Below, piece after piece: positions 17,936 to 26,038 of a DNA stretch of 64,000 bases. Location of the stretch: NCBI RefSeq assembly GCF_016919165.1, contig NZ_JAFFPS010000071.1:62001-126000 (forward strand). The letters run 5' to 3'. The translations under genes were made by a program, and so were the position numbers. How positions within the stretch are numbered: position 1 is the first letter of the stretch; every line of letters begins with the position of its first letter. The notes under the pieces were generated by a model. It was not told where the DNA came from. It saw nothing but the letters and a program-made list of their open reading frames with translations, and made no database searches. The DNA is from Leptospira chreensis. GTDB taxonomy: Bacteria; Spirochaetota; Leptospiria; Leptospirales; Leptospiraceae.

Positions 17936-17952
17936 ACAAGGATATTGATTTT
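17916..17952 (-). promoter_or_regulatory. 15-bp hairpin enclosing the TPM start codon, followed by T6
   Basis: Arms 17916-17930 and 17938-17952 are perfectly complementary over 15 bp, with a 7-base loop (GTATGCA on the minus strand) that contains the TPM ATG at 17935. On the minus strand the second arm runs into TTTTTT, so the element also resembles an intrinsic terminator for the SulP transcript. It may act as terminator, translational switch, or both. Confidence 0.7.
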
Positions 17953-17984
17953 AAAACACTCAGTTACAAGAATTTTTTTATCGA

Positions 17985-19595
17985 CTACTTGTGGATTCGA
18001 GTCGCTCCATAGTAGGCTGAGATTGGTTTTAAATCTTCAAAACCAATCAAATTCACGACCCCACCTCGTTCCTCATAGTCCCGCTTGAAACTTTGCAAAA
18101 ATTCAATGGCCGAAAACCCAATCATTTTGACGTTCTTGTCAAACTTAAGATCCACTCGCTCGCCTGGAGCAATTTTTCTGAAAATTAATTTCAATGAAAT
18201 CATGTTTGAAAATAACAAAGCATGTTTTACATACAATTCATGGACTTTGTTTTCAGACTTTACAGTGATATCGGCAACAAAGATGTATCGAAGAGGAACT
18301 CCAAAATAAATTTGAATCAAAATCGCAGTGACTATACCACAGAAAACACCAACTAGCAGATCTTCTACGATCGTAAGTATCACAGTCACTGAAAAGATAA
18401 CGATTTGGTCCCAACCTTTTTCATAAGTTTCTTTGAAAACATGAGGAGAAGCCAATCGAATCCCCACCATAATCAAAATCCCGGCAAGTGACGCGAGAGG
18501 AATCCTATGAATCAATCCAGGCAAAAGTAAAATGAAAAAGAGTAAAAAGAGTCCATGAAAGAAATTGGACCATCGAGTTTTGGCACCATTTTCCATATTG
18601 GCTGAAGAACGAACCACCTCTGCGATGATAGGTAAACCTCCAATCCATCCGAGAAAAAAGTTACCGGCACCTTTTGCTACCAATTCACGATCCATATTGG
18701 ATTTACGGCGGTACGGATCTGTGTTATCAACAGCCGTCGCCGTTAACAAAGATTCGATACTTGCAATCAAAGCAATCGTGATGACCATCACCCAAAAGAT
18801 TCCGTCCTTCCATCGGGAGAAGTTAGGAAAAGTAATCCCATCATAAATATGAGCGGGTAAGTTTACTAATTTTTCGGGGCCAATTTTATATGTTTGATCG
18901 AGCAATGTATAGGAATGTTCATCTGCTAAATCAAAAACCACTCCAAGAATAATACCAACTAACACAGCTACGAGTGGTGCTGGTAGTTTTTTAATGAGAG
19001 GGTTTTTAATTTTTGCTAAGATGGCAATGATAACAATCGCCGAGATCCCGATGATGGCCACTTCCGGATTCACAAACGAAAAACTAAATGGAATTTCTAA
19101 AAGTAATCCACCGATCGTTTTGGCCTTAGGAGTGATTCCCAGTGCTACATAAAACTGTTTGGAAATAATGATAATTCCAATCGCTGCCATCATTCCATGT
19201 ACAACAGAGATGGGAAAATAAACGGTTAAATTTCCTGCCTTCACAAATCCGAGGGCTATTTGAATGGCACCTGCGATCACAATGGCCGCAAGGGTCAGCT
19301 CAAAACCAAGTTTGGCATCCCCACCACCAAGTACCATAATCGAATTGAGAACCACAGCGATGAGTCCTGCTGCTGGTCCATTAATTGTTAGGTGAGATCC
19401 GCTTAACAAAGAAACGATGATTCCACCAACAATCCCGGAAAAAATTCCAGCCATCGGCGGAGCCCCTGAAGCCAGTGAGATGCCCAAACAAAGAGGCAAC
19501 GCAATGAGAAACACAATAAAACCAGACAAAATGTCTGATCGCCAATTTTCCTTTAACCCAGGTAACCAATCTTTTACGTTGTCTTTACTGCCCAT
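17985..19595 (-). CDS. SulP-family anion (possibly bicarbonate) transporter
   Basis: I start at ATG 19595 because AGAGG lies about eight bases upstream; an ATG nine bases further upstream overlaps that site. The 536-residue protein has the SulP core (GFIVFLIALPLCLGISLASG, then SGSHLTINGPAAGL) and a C-terminal STAS-like domain (VDLKFDKNVKMIGFSAIEFL). The segment ASIESLLTATAVDNTDPYRR and the later SSANMENGAKTRWSNFFHG belong to the SulP subgroup often found with carbonic anhydrase, which suggests bicarbonate, though sulphate is possible. The nearby SbtA-type gene supports bicarbonate (inference). It follows the AraC gene by 38 bases. Confidence 0.88.
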   Translation of the reverse strand: MGSKDNVKDWLPGLKENWRSDILSGFIVFLIALPLCLGISLASGAPPMAGIFSGIVGGIIVSLLSGSHLTINGPAAGLIAVVLNSIMVLGGGDAKLGFELTLAAIVIAGAIQIALGFVKAGNLTVYFPISVVHGMMAAIGIIIISKQFYVALGITPKAKTIGGLLLEIPFSFSFVNPEVAIIGISAIVIIAILAKIKNPLIKKLPAPLVAVLVGIILGVVFDLADEHSYTLLDQTYKIGPEKLVNLPAHIYDGITFPNFSRWKDGIFWVMVITIALIASIESLLTATAVDNTDPYRRKSNMDRELVAKGAGNFFLGWIGGLPIIAEVVRSSANMENGAKTRWSNFFHGLFLLFFILLLPGLIHRIPLASLAGILIMVGIRLASPHVFKETYEKGWDQIVIFSVTVILTIVEDLLVGVFCGIVTAILIQIYFGVPLRYIFVADITVKSENKVHELYVKHALLFSNMISLKLIFRKIAPGERVDLKFDKNVKMIGFSAIEFLQSFKRDYEERGGVVNLIGFEDLKPISAYYGATRIHK

Positions 19596-19633
19596 AGGGA
19601 ACATCCTCTTTATCTAATTAACTATCTGTATAT

Positions 19634-21187
19634 TTATATGTTTCTATTTTTCCGAAATTGATTTGGATTGATTCCAGACTGCTTTTTGAATTCCAAATAA
19701 AACGCCGACCTGGATCCAAATCCTGAAAGTTTTCCAACCTCAGCTACATTCAGTTCAGGCCGTTCATTTAGAATTGCCATAGCTTCTTTAATTCTATATT
19801 GGTTGAGTAAAGATGGAAAGTTGAAGTTGTATTCTGAGTTAATCAGCTCACTTAACTGGTGGTAAGAAAGTCCCATTTTAGAAGCAATGAGTTCTTCATT
19901 ACAATCCGGTTCCAAATATATTTTTTCAGCAACTAACAACGATTCCAGTTTATTTCGAAATTCTGTTTTATCTAATTTCGTAGTAACAGATCTGAATCTG
20001 GTTTTTGATTTGTCTCGTTTTTCATAATTCCGCAAAAACAAAAAAGAACCCGCTGTCAAAAAGGGTAGATAGAATACAGCAGCATAAATGAAAAACGGTT
20101 GGTAAGGATAAAAATCAAAGTGGAACAATGTCTTTAAGAAGACGGAAAAAAGGAAAAAGAACCAACCAAATACATAAGTCCTCGCATCACTTTCTTCTTT
20201 TGAGAATAAAGAATTATGAGTTTTGAATAAATGATAAGCAGCGGTTCCAAATATAGACAATACTAGAAAGATTCTAAATTCATACACTCTCGGATAGAGA
20301 GGAACTAACAAATAAAGAAACCCGGCAAAGCCAGAAACCCAAAACCCTATCTGATTTGAAAAACGATTCCCCACAAAACGATCGAAAGATGCCAGATACA
20401 GAAAAAATATAAAATGATTAATAGATAAAAAGATATAATAGGAATGCCTAACTAAATCATTCGAATTTCCGAATATAGTGGCAATCTCCTTACCGTGCAC
20501 CGAATACACGAGAAGGAAAAACATTAAAAAATGAACTAAGATCGAAATATAGACTCTTTCTTTTGATTTTAAATATTCAGAGATTGCCCAACCAAAGGAT
20601 ACAATTCCCATCATGGTGAAAAACAAAAACGTCAAAAATCGAAACAAAACGATGGAACGATAACTTGCATGGGAAACGGTCCGAATCGGGAAATTTAAAT
20701 CTTCATTAGAAACTAAATAAATATAAAAATAACGACTTTCGTTGGCTCTCAGCGTAACATTAAAATGTGGGAAAGGGGAAAGGACTTCCATCCAATCTTC
20801 CCAAACATATCCGCTATAAGAAGTGGTGACCTCCCCATTTTCACCTTCCGAACAAAGTTCGACAAAGGGAATATTAATCCATTGGATGAGAATGCTGAAA
20901 TAAGTATCTACCGATACGTCGTTTTTGATCTCAACGCGAACCCATTGCCCTCCTAATTCTCGTTTTCCTCGTAAGGAATCGGAACTGCGGTTGTCCATCC
21001 AGACAAAATTCCGCAAAGATTGGATAGATTCGTGGCTACAGGTTTTTGGAATTTCTGTCCGGTGAGGTACCAAAAATTGGACATTTTGGCTGATATTGCG
21101 GCCGTAGAAACTCTCAGGCTTCCATAAACATCCACCTAAACCGGCAAGGATTGCCAATAGGAGCATGATTTTAGCCATTCGTTTCAT
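19634..21187 (-). CDS. Membrane-bound AraC-family regulator with 7TM sensor region
   Basis: I prefer ATG 21187 (MKRMAKIMLLL); a TTG at 21208 would add seven residues. The roughly 517-residue protein has a hydrophobic leader ending in GLGGC (possible lipidation), an extracytoplasmic beta-sandwich (WVRVEIKNDVSVDTYFSILI, ESRYFYIYLVSNEDL) like the 7TMR-DISM sensor domain, about seven membrane helices, and a cytoplasmic AraC HTH domain (LIASKMGLSYHQLSELINSE, FGSRSAFYLEFKKQSGINPNQFR). It would sense an external signal and control transcription directly. Divergent from the SbtA-type gene and directly upstream of SulP, it is the likely regulator of both. Confidence 0.88.
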   Translation of the reverse strand: MKRMAKIMLLLAILAGLGGCLWKPESFYGRNISQNVQFLVPHRTEIPKTCSHESIQSLRNFVWMDNRSSDSLRGKRELGGQWVRVEIKNDVSVDTYFSILIQWINIPFVELCSEGENGEVTTSYSGYVWEDWMEVLSPFPHFNVTLRANESRYFYIYLVSNEDLNFPIRTVSHASYRSIVLFRFLTFLFFTMMGIVSFGWAISEYLKSKERVYISILVHFLMFFLLVYSVHGKEIATIFGNSNDLVRHSYYIFLSINHFIFFLYLASFDRFVGNRFSNQIGFWVSGFAGFLYLLVPLYPRVYEFRIFLVLSIFGTAAYHLFKTHNSLFSKEESDARTYVFGWFFFLFSVFLKTLFHFDFYPYQPFFIYAAVFYLPFLTAGSFLFLRNYEKRDKSKTRFRSVTTKLDKTEFRNKLESLLVAEKIYLEPDCNEELIASKMGLSYHQLSELINSEYNFNFPSLLNQYRIKEAMAILNERPELNVAEVGKLSGFGSRSAFYLEFKKQSGINPNQFRKNRNI

Positions 21188-21263
21188 CGCAAACACCAGT
21201 CTTTGCAAATTCAGCGATCAAGGAAGCGATTTCGAGATTTATGGAAATTTGAAACTCAATATT

Positions 21264-21293
21264 TTTTGTCCAATTTTATGATATTGGACAAAA
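21264..21293. promoter_or_regulatory. Perfect 11-bp inverted repeat between AraC and SbtA-type genes
   Basis: TTTTGTCCAAT (21264-21274) and ATTGGACAAAA (21283-21293) are exact reverse complements with an 8-base spacer. The repeat lies centrally in the divergent intergenic region. AraC proteins usually bind direct repeats, so the binder could be another dimeric regulator such as the TetR at 24259. Confidence 0.7.
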
Positions 21294-21331
21294 CGAGTGT
21301 CTAAAATGATGGTAACCAGAGGGGGGAAATT

Positions 21332-22318
21332 ATGGATTTCCACGCAGCACTCAACAACATTCTCAACCCACCGGTGCTTTTTTTCTTTTTAGGAATGGGT
21401 GTCGTATTTTTCAAATCAGACCTACGAATTACAGAGGGAGTCTCCAAATTCCTTTCTTTGTATCTTTTATTCTCTATCGGCTTCAAAGGAGGGCATGAAC
21501 TTTTCAAATCACCTTTTGCAGAAGAACATCTAATGACACTCATTGCTTGTATGTTTATGGCATGTTTTGTTCCGATCTACTCTTACTTTATCTTTAGAGC
21601 TAAACTAGATCATGCAAATTCAGCAGCTCTTGCCGGAAGTTTCGGATCCATTAGTGCAGTGACCTTTGTAACTGCAGGTGCTTTTTTACATAGTTATGGA
21701 TATGAATACCAAGGTTTCATCGTTGCAGGAATGGCTCTTATGGAATCACCCGCTATCGTTCTTGCTGTGATCATTGATCGATTGGGTAAAAAGAAAAGTA
21801 ACGAAAACCTAAACGAAAAAATCCAGTGGAAACAATTACTTCACGAAGCTTTCTTTAGTTCTTCTGTATATATTCTGATTGGAGCCCTGATTGTTGGTTA
21901 TTTATCAGGTGAGTCTGGATGGAATACAACGAAACCATTCACAGAAGATATTTTTAAAGGTCTACTCACCTTCTTTCTATTGGATAAAGGAATCGATGCA
22001 GCAAGACAGATGCGTGAATTGAAAAAGGTGGGATTCTTTCTTGTAGGATCGGCACTCATCATTATGTTGATCAACGTAGTCATTTCCATCCTCCTCACAA
22101 AAATCATACAAATGCCGATTGGTGATGCCCTTATGTTTGTGGTTCTCTGTGCCTCAGCATCTTACATTGCAGTGCCAGCAGCTATGAAGGAATCCATTCC
22201 AGAAGCAAACCCAAGTATCTATTTAACGGTTGCTTTATCGATTGTATTTCCTATCAACATCATCGTTGGAATTCCTTTATACTTTTATATTCTTAAAGTA
22301 ATGTCGGGAACTACGTAA
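21332..22318 (+). CDS. SbtA-type sodium-dependent bicarbonate transporter family protein
   Basis: The 328-residue protein has about ten membrane helices in two inverted halves. Landmarks of the DUF897/SbtA family are MGVVFFKSDLRI, LYLLFSIGFKGGHEL, AGSFGSISAVTFVTA, and the second half with LDKGIDAARQM and CASASYIAVPAAMKESIPEA. The cyanobacterial members import bicarbonate with sodium; non-photosynthetic homologues may supply carboxylases. A GAGGGGGG ribosome-binding site precedes the ATG. No PII-like SbtB gene follows. The next gene, 41 bases away, encodes a porin. Confidence 0.9.
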   Translation: MDFHAALNNILNPPVLFFFLGMGVVFFKSDLRITEGVSKFLSLYLLFSIGFKGGHELFKSPFAEEHLMTLIACMFMACFVPIYSYFIFRAKLDHANSAALAGSFGSISAVTFVTAGAFLHSYGYEYQGFIVAGMALMESPAIVLAVIIDRLGKKKSNENLNEKIQWKQLLHEAFFSSSVYILIGALIVGYLSGESGWNTTKPFTEDIFKGLLTFFLLDKGIDAARQMRELKKVGFFLVGSALIIMLINVVISILLTKIIQMPIGDALMFVVLCASASYIAVPAAMKESIPEANPSIYLTVALSIVFPINIIVGIPLYFYILKVMSGTT

Positions 22319-22359
22319 GTTAAAGGAACATTTACATTTATCAGAAAAGGGGATACATC

Positions 22360-24198
22360 ATGACTATATCAAAAGGTTATTTCTATTTTCTATTGTTAGC
22401 GGTATTTTTGCCGCTAACAATTACGATGGCAGAACCAATGGAAACACCGAGTTCTGAAGGAACCACTCAAACTCCCAAACCTTACGTTTCTTCAATGAAA
22501 GAGAAAGGGATTGATCCTGAATACAATCGCCATATGTTTGTGGAACCAGAACTATCTAAACATTCAGCAAATTCACAACAATTTTGGTTAAATGATGTAT
22601 TACGTTTTGGTTTGTATCTAAGGCCAAGGCAAGAATCCAGATACAATATGGATTTCAATGCGTCTGATAAAGGTTACACGGATAGAACCGTCCAAACATC
22701 TTCGATTTATTTTATCTTTGATCCCAGTCCCTATATACAAGCCAAAGTAACCCTCCAAGATGCTCGTGTTTGGGGCGGGGAATCACCTGCATCTACCGGT
22801 GACATCCGAGCCAATTTTTTTAACAACACAGCAGACATTTATTCCAAAAACCAAACCAATGCCGCCTCCTTAAACCAAACAGGAATTAGAGAAGCATTTT
22901 TAACACTGAATCAACTTCCTTTACGTTCCAAGTTACAAGTTGGACGACAAATTTGGGCCTATGGTGACCAACGTATGATCGGTGGTGGGAACTGGACTGT
23001 CAATGGACTCTCCTTTGATGGGGCAAGGCTTATGTTCAACTACGACAATTTCAAAATCCATTTTCTAATGGCACGCCCGTATTGGACGCAAAGCGGAACC
23101 AATGGAGTGGTATCAGCAAACGATCCCAAACTCAATTCGGCTGCCACGGGAACAGACACCACATTACTCGGAACCTATAATAGTTTTACCATTCCTGATT
23201 GGTTCACTTTGGATCTTTATAGTTTGGGTGTGGTTCGCAAATGGAAAAAAAATCCAGTAAATCCAATTACCGGACTTCCTGAATCTTCAAATGATGATCC
23301 ACTCGCAGCCAACAGAAGTAAACAAAATCAAAACTTGATCACCACTGGATTTCGTCTCACCAACAGAACCAAAGGAAACTTTTTACCAGAAGGAAAGTCA
23401 TGGGATTTCACTTGGGAATCTGCCTTCCAAACTGGAACGAGTGGACGACGAATCCAAGACCCTTATCTAAAAGAATACCTTCCTAGCGAATATGACAACA
23501 CAAGAACCGAAAGAGAAAGGTATACAGGCCAAATGCATGTCTTCCAAACAGGATATACTTTTTTCAAAAAACTAAGATTAGGTGGTCAGGTATTGTATGC
23601 TTCTGGGGACAAAAATAGAGCGGATGCTTCTGTATCCACATTCCAAACATTGGCCAATCCCCGATTTGGAGTGATTCCCTATTTTAATAGTGTGGCCGGA
23701 ATTTCAGAAAATATCAATGCGCAGAATCTATATTCCAAATCTGTCAGTATCACTTACCAAACAGAATCCTTTGGTGAATTCCAAATTACTTATTTCCAAA
23801 ATGATAAAGCAGAAAAACAAGATGCATGGTATGCCATTAGTGGTGCTGCCAACTCCACAAGTTCCCTTGGTGAAAAAAATCCCTATCCTGTATCAGCTGA
23901 CAAAGGTAGTACGGAAAACTATTCCAACAATTCCTATTCATCACCTTATGCACTGGGGAAACGGATTTATACGGAAGTGGATTTAACTTGGCACGGGAAA
24001 ATTAATGATTTTGTTTCCTTATGGATGGGATTTGGGTATTTGAACGCAGGAGATTCCGTCCGTAACTATCGGAATAGCAAAGTCCAATACAATACCACAA
24101 CACAGTCCTTTGAATGGAACCAAAACTACTTACAAGGCAAAAACCAACTGGCAAGGGATGCTTATATGGCCTATGCCCAAATCAACGCTGCTTTTTAA
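22360..24198 (+). CDS. Outer-membrane porin, alginate-export (AlgE-like) family
   Basis: The 612-residue protein has a signal peptide (about 1-25), a short linker and a beta-barrel with the alginate_exp pattern (FWLNDVLRFGLYLRPRQESR, IQAKVTLQDARVWGG, LQVGRQIWAYGDQRMIGGGNW). It ends in an aromatic residue (QINAAF), as barrels do. In Leptospira-type genomes such proteins act as general or anion porins. It is transcribed with the SbtA-type gene (41-base gap), so it probably provides outer-membrane passage for the same solute (inference). A strong hairpin lies in its signal-peptide codons. Confidence 0.85.
   Translation: MTISKGYFYFLLLAVFLPLTITMAEPMETPSSEGTTQTPKPYVSSMKEKGIDPEYNRHMFVEPELSKHSANSQQFWLNDVLRFGLYLRPRQESRYNMDFNASDKGYTDRTVQTSSIYFIFDPSPYIQAKVTLQDARVWGGESPASTGDIRANFFNNTADIYSKNQTNAASLNQTGIREAFLTLNQLPLRSKLQVGRQIWAYGDQRMIGGGNWTVNGLSFDGARLMFNYDNFKIHFLMARPYWTQSGTNGVVSANDPKLNSAATGTDTTLLGTYNSFTIPDWFTLDLYSLGVVRKWKKNPVNPITGLPESSNDDPLAANRSKQNQNLITTGFRLTNRTKGNFLPEGKSWDFTWESAFQTGTSGRRIQDPYLKEYLPSEYDNTRTERERYTGQMHVFQTGYTFFKKLRLGGQVLYASGDKNRADASVSTFQTLANPRFGVIPYFNSVAGISENINAQNLYSKSVSITYQTESFGEFQITYFQNDKAEKQDAWYAISGAANSTSSLGEKNPYPVSADKGSTENYSNNSYSSPYALGKRIYTEVDLTWHGKINDFVSLWMGFGYLNAGDSVRNYRNSKVQYNTTTQSFEWNQNYLQGKNQLARDAYMAYAQINAAF
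22392..22421 (+). promoter_or_regulatory. 11-bp hairpin within the porin signal-peptide codons
   Basis: ATTGTTAGCGG (22392-22402) and CCGCTAACAAT (22411-22421) pair perfectly around an 8-base loop, 32 bases inside the porin gene. No T-run follows. It could slow ribosomes or polymerase early in the gene, or be a protein-binding site. Confidence 0.6.
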
Positions 24199-24218
24199 GA
24201 AAAACGTTCGATTTTTGT

Positions 24219-24260
24219 ATGGATTTGAATACCATGGAGGTCAGATTGATTCAAATCCAT
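24219..24260. promoter_or_regulatory. 12-bp inverted repeat overlapping the TetR start codon
   Basis: ATGGATTTGAAT (24219-24230) and ATTCAAATCCAT (24249-24260) are exact reverse complements with an 18-base spacer. The right arm includes the first two bases of the TetR ATG at 24259, and GGAGG (24236-24240) lies in the spacer. It fits a TetR autoregulatory operator, or an RNA hairpin hiding the start. Confidence 0.65.
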
Positions 24261-24891
24261 GTTGGAAGCCTCAAACAAACAAAGACGGATTCGCAATAGC
24301 CTCTCTCGCGAGGAAATTAAAAACGTCTCCCTTCTCATTTTAAAGGAAGAAGGGCTGGAAGGTCTTTCCATGCGAAAGATCGCCAATAGACTCGGTTGCA
24401 GTGTTGCCAGTCCCTATTCGTATTACGAAAGCCAAATCGATCTTGTCCAAGACTTAATCAAATCCGGTGAGGATGAACTCCTCTCCATGTTAAAAAAAGC
24501 AAGTGCTGAAGAAGAATCTGGTTTTGCCTTCCAACAATTGGCCGCCATTGCCCGTTCCTATTTTAACTTCGCCAGTAACAACCGTGAATTACACAAAGTC
24601 ATGTTTGTCACCGATTACGGTGGCGTCCATAGAAAGGCCTTCCCTCAATTGCCAAAAAGTTATCGTTTCTTTTTAGAAACGGTTCGCATTGGATTTGAGT
24701 CCGGCGAAATTCCTTATCCTAAAAATGAATATCCTGCCATTGCTCGGATGATGTGGAGTTGGATGTATGGAGTGATTGTTTTGGATATGACAGGAATGCT
24801 TCGTAAACGAAAAGGTTCCGGAAATCCCATTGAAGAAGGGATTTCCTATTTCCAAAAACTCCTGAGTAAAAAGTATCCTAACAATAAATAG
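24259..24891 (+). CDS. TetR-family transcriptional regulator
   Basis: The 210-residue protein has a TetR helix-turn-helix near residues 14-60 (LLILKEEGLEGLSMRKIANRLG, then SVASPYSYYESQIDLV) and a C-terminal region of the TetR_C type. It follows the porin gene by 60 bases on the same strand. A stop in frame at 24247 leaves ATG 24259 as the only normal start, yet the nearest good Shine-Dalgarno (GGAGG) is 18 bases upstream, which is too far. The start codon lies in an inverted repeat, suggesting autoregulation. Confidence 0.88.
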   Translation: MLEASNKQRRIRNSLSREEIKNVSLLILKEEGLEGLSMRKIANRLGCSVASPYSYYESQIDLVQDLIKSGEDELLSMLKKASAEEESGFAFQQLAAIARSYFNFASNNRELHKVMFVTDYGGVHRKAFPQLPKSYRFFLETVRIGFESGEIPYPKNEYPAIARMMWSWMYGVIVLDMTGMLRKRKGSGNPIEEGISYFQKLLSKKYPNNK

Positions 24892-24931
24892 GTGCTGCAG
24901 TATTTAAGAAAAACTTTAGTATCAAAGTATA

Positions 24932-25693
24932 CTAACCAATACTTGGCGAAATTTCCAAACCGTCATTTTCATCATCTTCAACTTCTTCCGCTTCGGAAGT
25001 AACCAAAACAGAAGTTCCTTTGTCTTTTAACCGAATGAGCTCACTTCGAATATAACTAAGGGTTTCTGACGCATCTTTGACTTCCCGGATGGGATTACCC
25101 ACCGACAAACGAATGGGTTGATTCAAATTATAAGCATCTAAGAACATAGGAATGATGGGTAGGCCATAACGTTTGCTGAGTACTGCCATACCGGGATGGA
25201 GTTTGCGAGACTTTCGGAACCCACGAAACCAAGTACCTTCCGGGAAAATTCCAATCCCCAAACTACCTTTAGCGATCCGTTGTTTCATTTCTTTCATTGT
25301 GCGCGGATCTGATTCGTTACGATTCACAGGGATGAGGTCAATCGATGTAACAATCCCTTTGATGAGTTGTTCCACTTTTTGTTTTTTTGCCTTCTGAAAA
25401 CTATCTTTTGGTTTTTTACCGGAATCAATACTGGCAAGAGCCGTTGTATAAATTCCATATCGTTTCAAAACTCCACGAATCACAAAGGCATCATAAGGAA
25501 GTGTAATGAATCGTAAAAATTTATTCCGAGGTTTGATATGATTGGCAATGAGAATCACCGATTTACCGCTAAACTCTCGTAAGATGTGATCGTTTTCCAA
25601 TTTCACTTTTTTTCTTCCATAAATTTGGCGCATGGGTTTTACAAATGCCCACATAAAAATAAAACCGATCAGCCGACCTAAAACGTAAAACAT
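24932..25693 (-). CDS. PlsC-type acyltransferase with altered HX4D motif
   Basis: The 253-residue protein has an N-terminal membrane segment and a lysophospholipid acyltransferase domain. Block I is NHIKPRN: the catalytic His52 is present but the usual Asp four residues on is Asn57. Block III (FPEGTWFRG) and block IV (GMAVLSKRYGLPIIPMF) are well kept. The family transfers acyl chains to lysophosphatidate or similar acceptors at the inner membrane. The Asp-to-Asn change could lower activity or reflect a different acceptor. A C-terminal acidic tail (EEVEDDENDG) is unusual. It stands alone, convergent with the TetR gene. Confidence 0.85.
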   Translation of the reverse strand: MFYVLGRLIGFIFMWAFVKPMRQIYGRKKVKLENDHILREFSGKSVILIANHIKPRNKFLRFITLPYDAFVIRGVLKRYGIYTTALASIDSGKKPKDSFQKAKKQKVEQLIKGIVTSIDLIPVNRNESDPRTMKEMKQRIAKGSLGIGIFPEGTWFRGFRKSRKLHPGMAVLSKRYGLPIIPMFLDAYNLNQPIRLSVGNPIREVKDASETLSYIRSELIRLKDKGTSVLVTSEAEEVEDDENDGLEISPSIG

Positions 25694-25854
25694 ATAATCC
25701 CTCTACTCTGTTAGAACTAGTTGTTCCCAGTTGGTTGCAAAATTCACTGCGTAAATTTGTCTCTAAGCTTAGAATCTTAAAAAAAAATCAAATTGTAATG
25801 ATTTTCTGCAAAGGCAAAACGATTCTTTACATTTGACAATTCCCCCTTTGGCAA

Positions 25855-25955
25855 AATCCTGGGAAATACCTTTAGGGAGGAAATAGGTGAAATTCCTATG
25901 CTGACCCGCAACTGTAATCCAAACCAAAGTTTGGTGAGCCAGATCTTCCCCGTAA
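25855..25955 (+). promoter_or_regulatory. Cobalamin (B12) riboswitch aptamer
   Basis: The conserved core is plain: AGGGAGGAAATAGGTGAAA then TTCCTATGCTGACCCGCAAC and TGTAA (about 25873-25916), followed by a short stem (CCAAA/TTTGG, about 25923-25934) and GAGCCAGATCTTCCCC (25936-25951), corresponding to the closing side of the family consensus. Boundaries are approximate. It lies on the plus strand in the 25694-26146 gap, about 190 bases ahead of the lipoprotein gene at 26147, and should lower expression when adenosylcobalamin is plentiful. I saw nothing recognisable in 25694-25850 beyond AT-rich possible promoter sequence. Confidence 0.88.
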
Positions 25956-26038
25956 AGTTTACCTCGTGGTAAAGGAACTTTACACACTGATTCCAAATGT
26001 CCTCCATTTGGATCCAGGGGCCCCGAAGGCATCGGGGC
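25952..26038 (+). promoter_or_regulatory. Three consecutive stem-loops downstream of the B12 aptamer
   Basis: Hairpin 1: GTAAAGTT (25952-25959) with AACTTTAC (25976-25983) and an inner TACC/GGTA helix. Hairpin 2: TCCAAATG (25992-25999) with CATTTGGA (26005-26012). Hairpin 3: GCCCCGA (26020-26026) with TCGGGGC (26032-26038). None is followed by a clear U-run. Part of this is likely the expression platform; hairpin 1 may belong to the aptamer's regulatory pseudoknot. Confidence 0.6.

Noticed and set aside
24246..24299. TTG-started 17-codon leader peptide after GGAGG
   Set aside because: Spacing to GGAGG is good, but the peptide shows no attenuation-type residues, and nothing else supports translation. 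Kept only as a note in the inverted-repeat finding.
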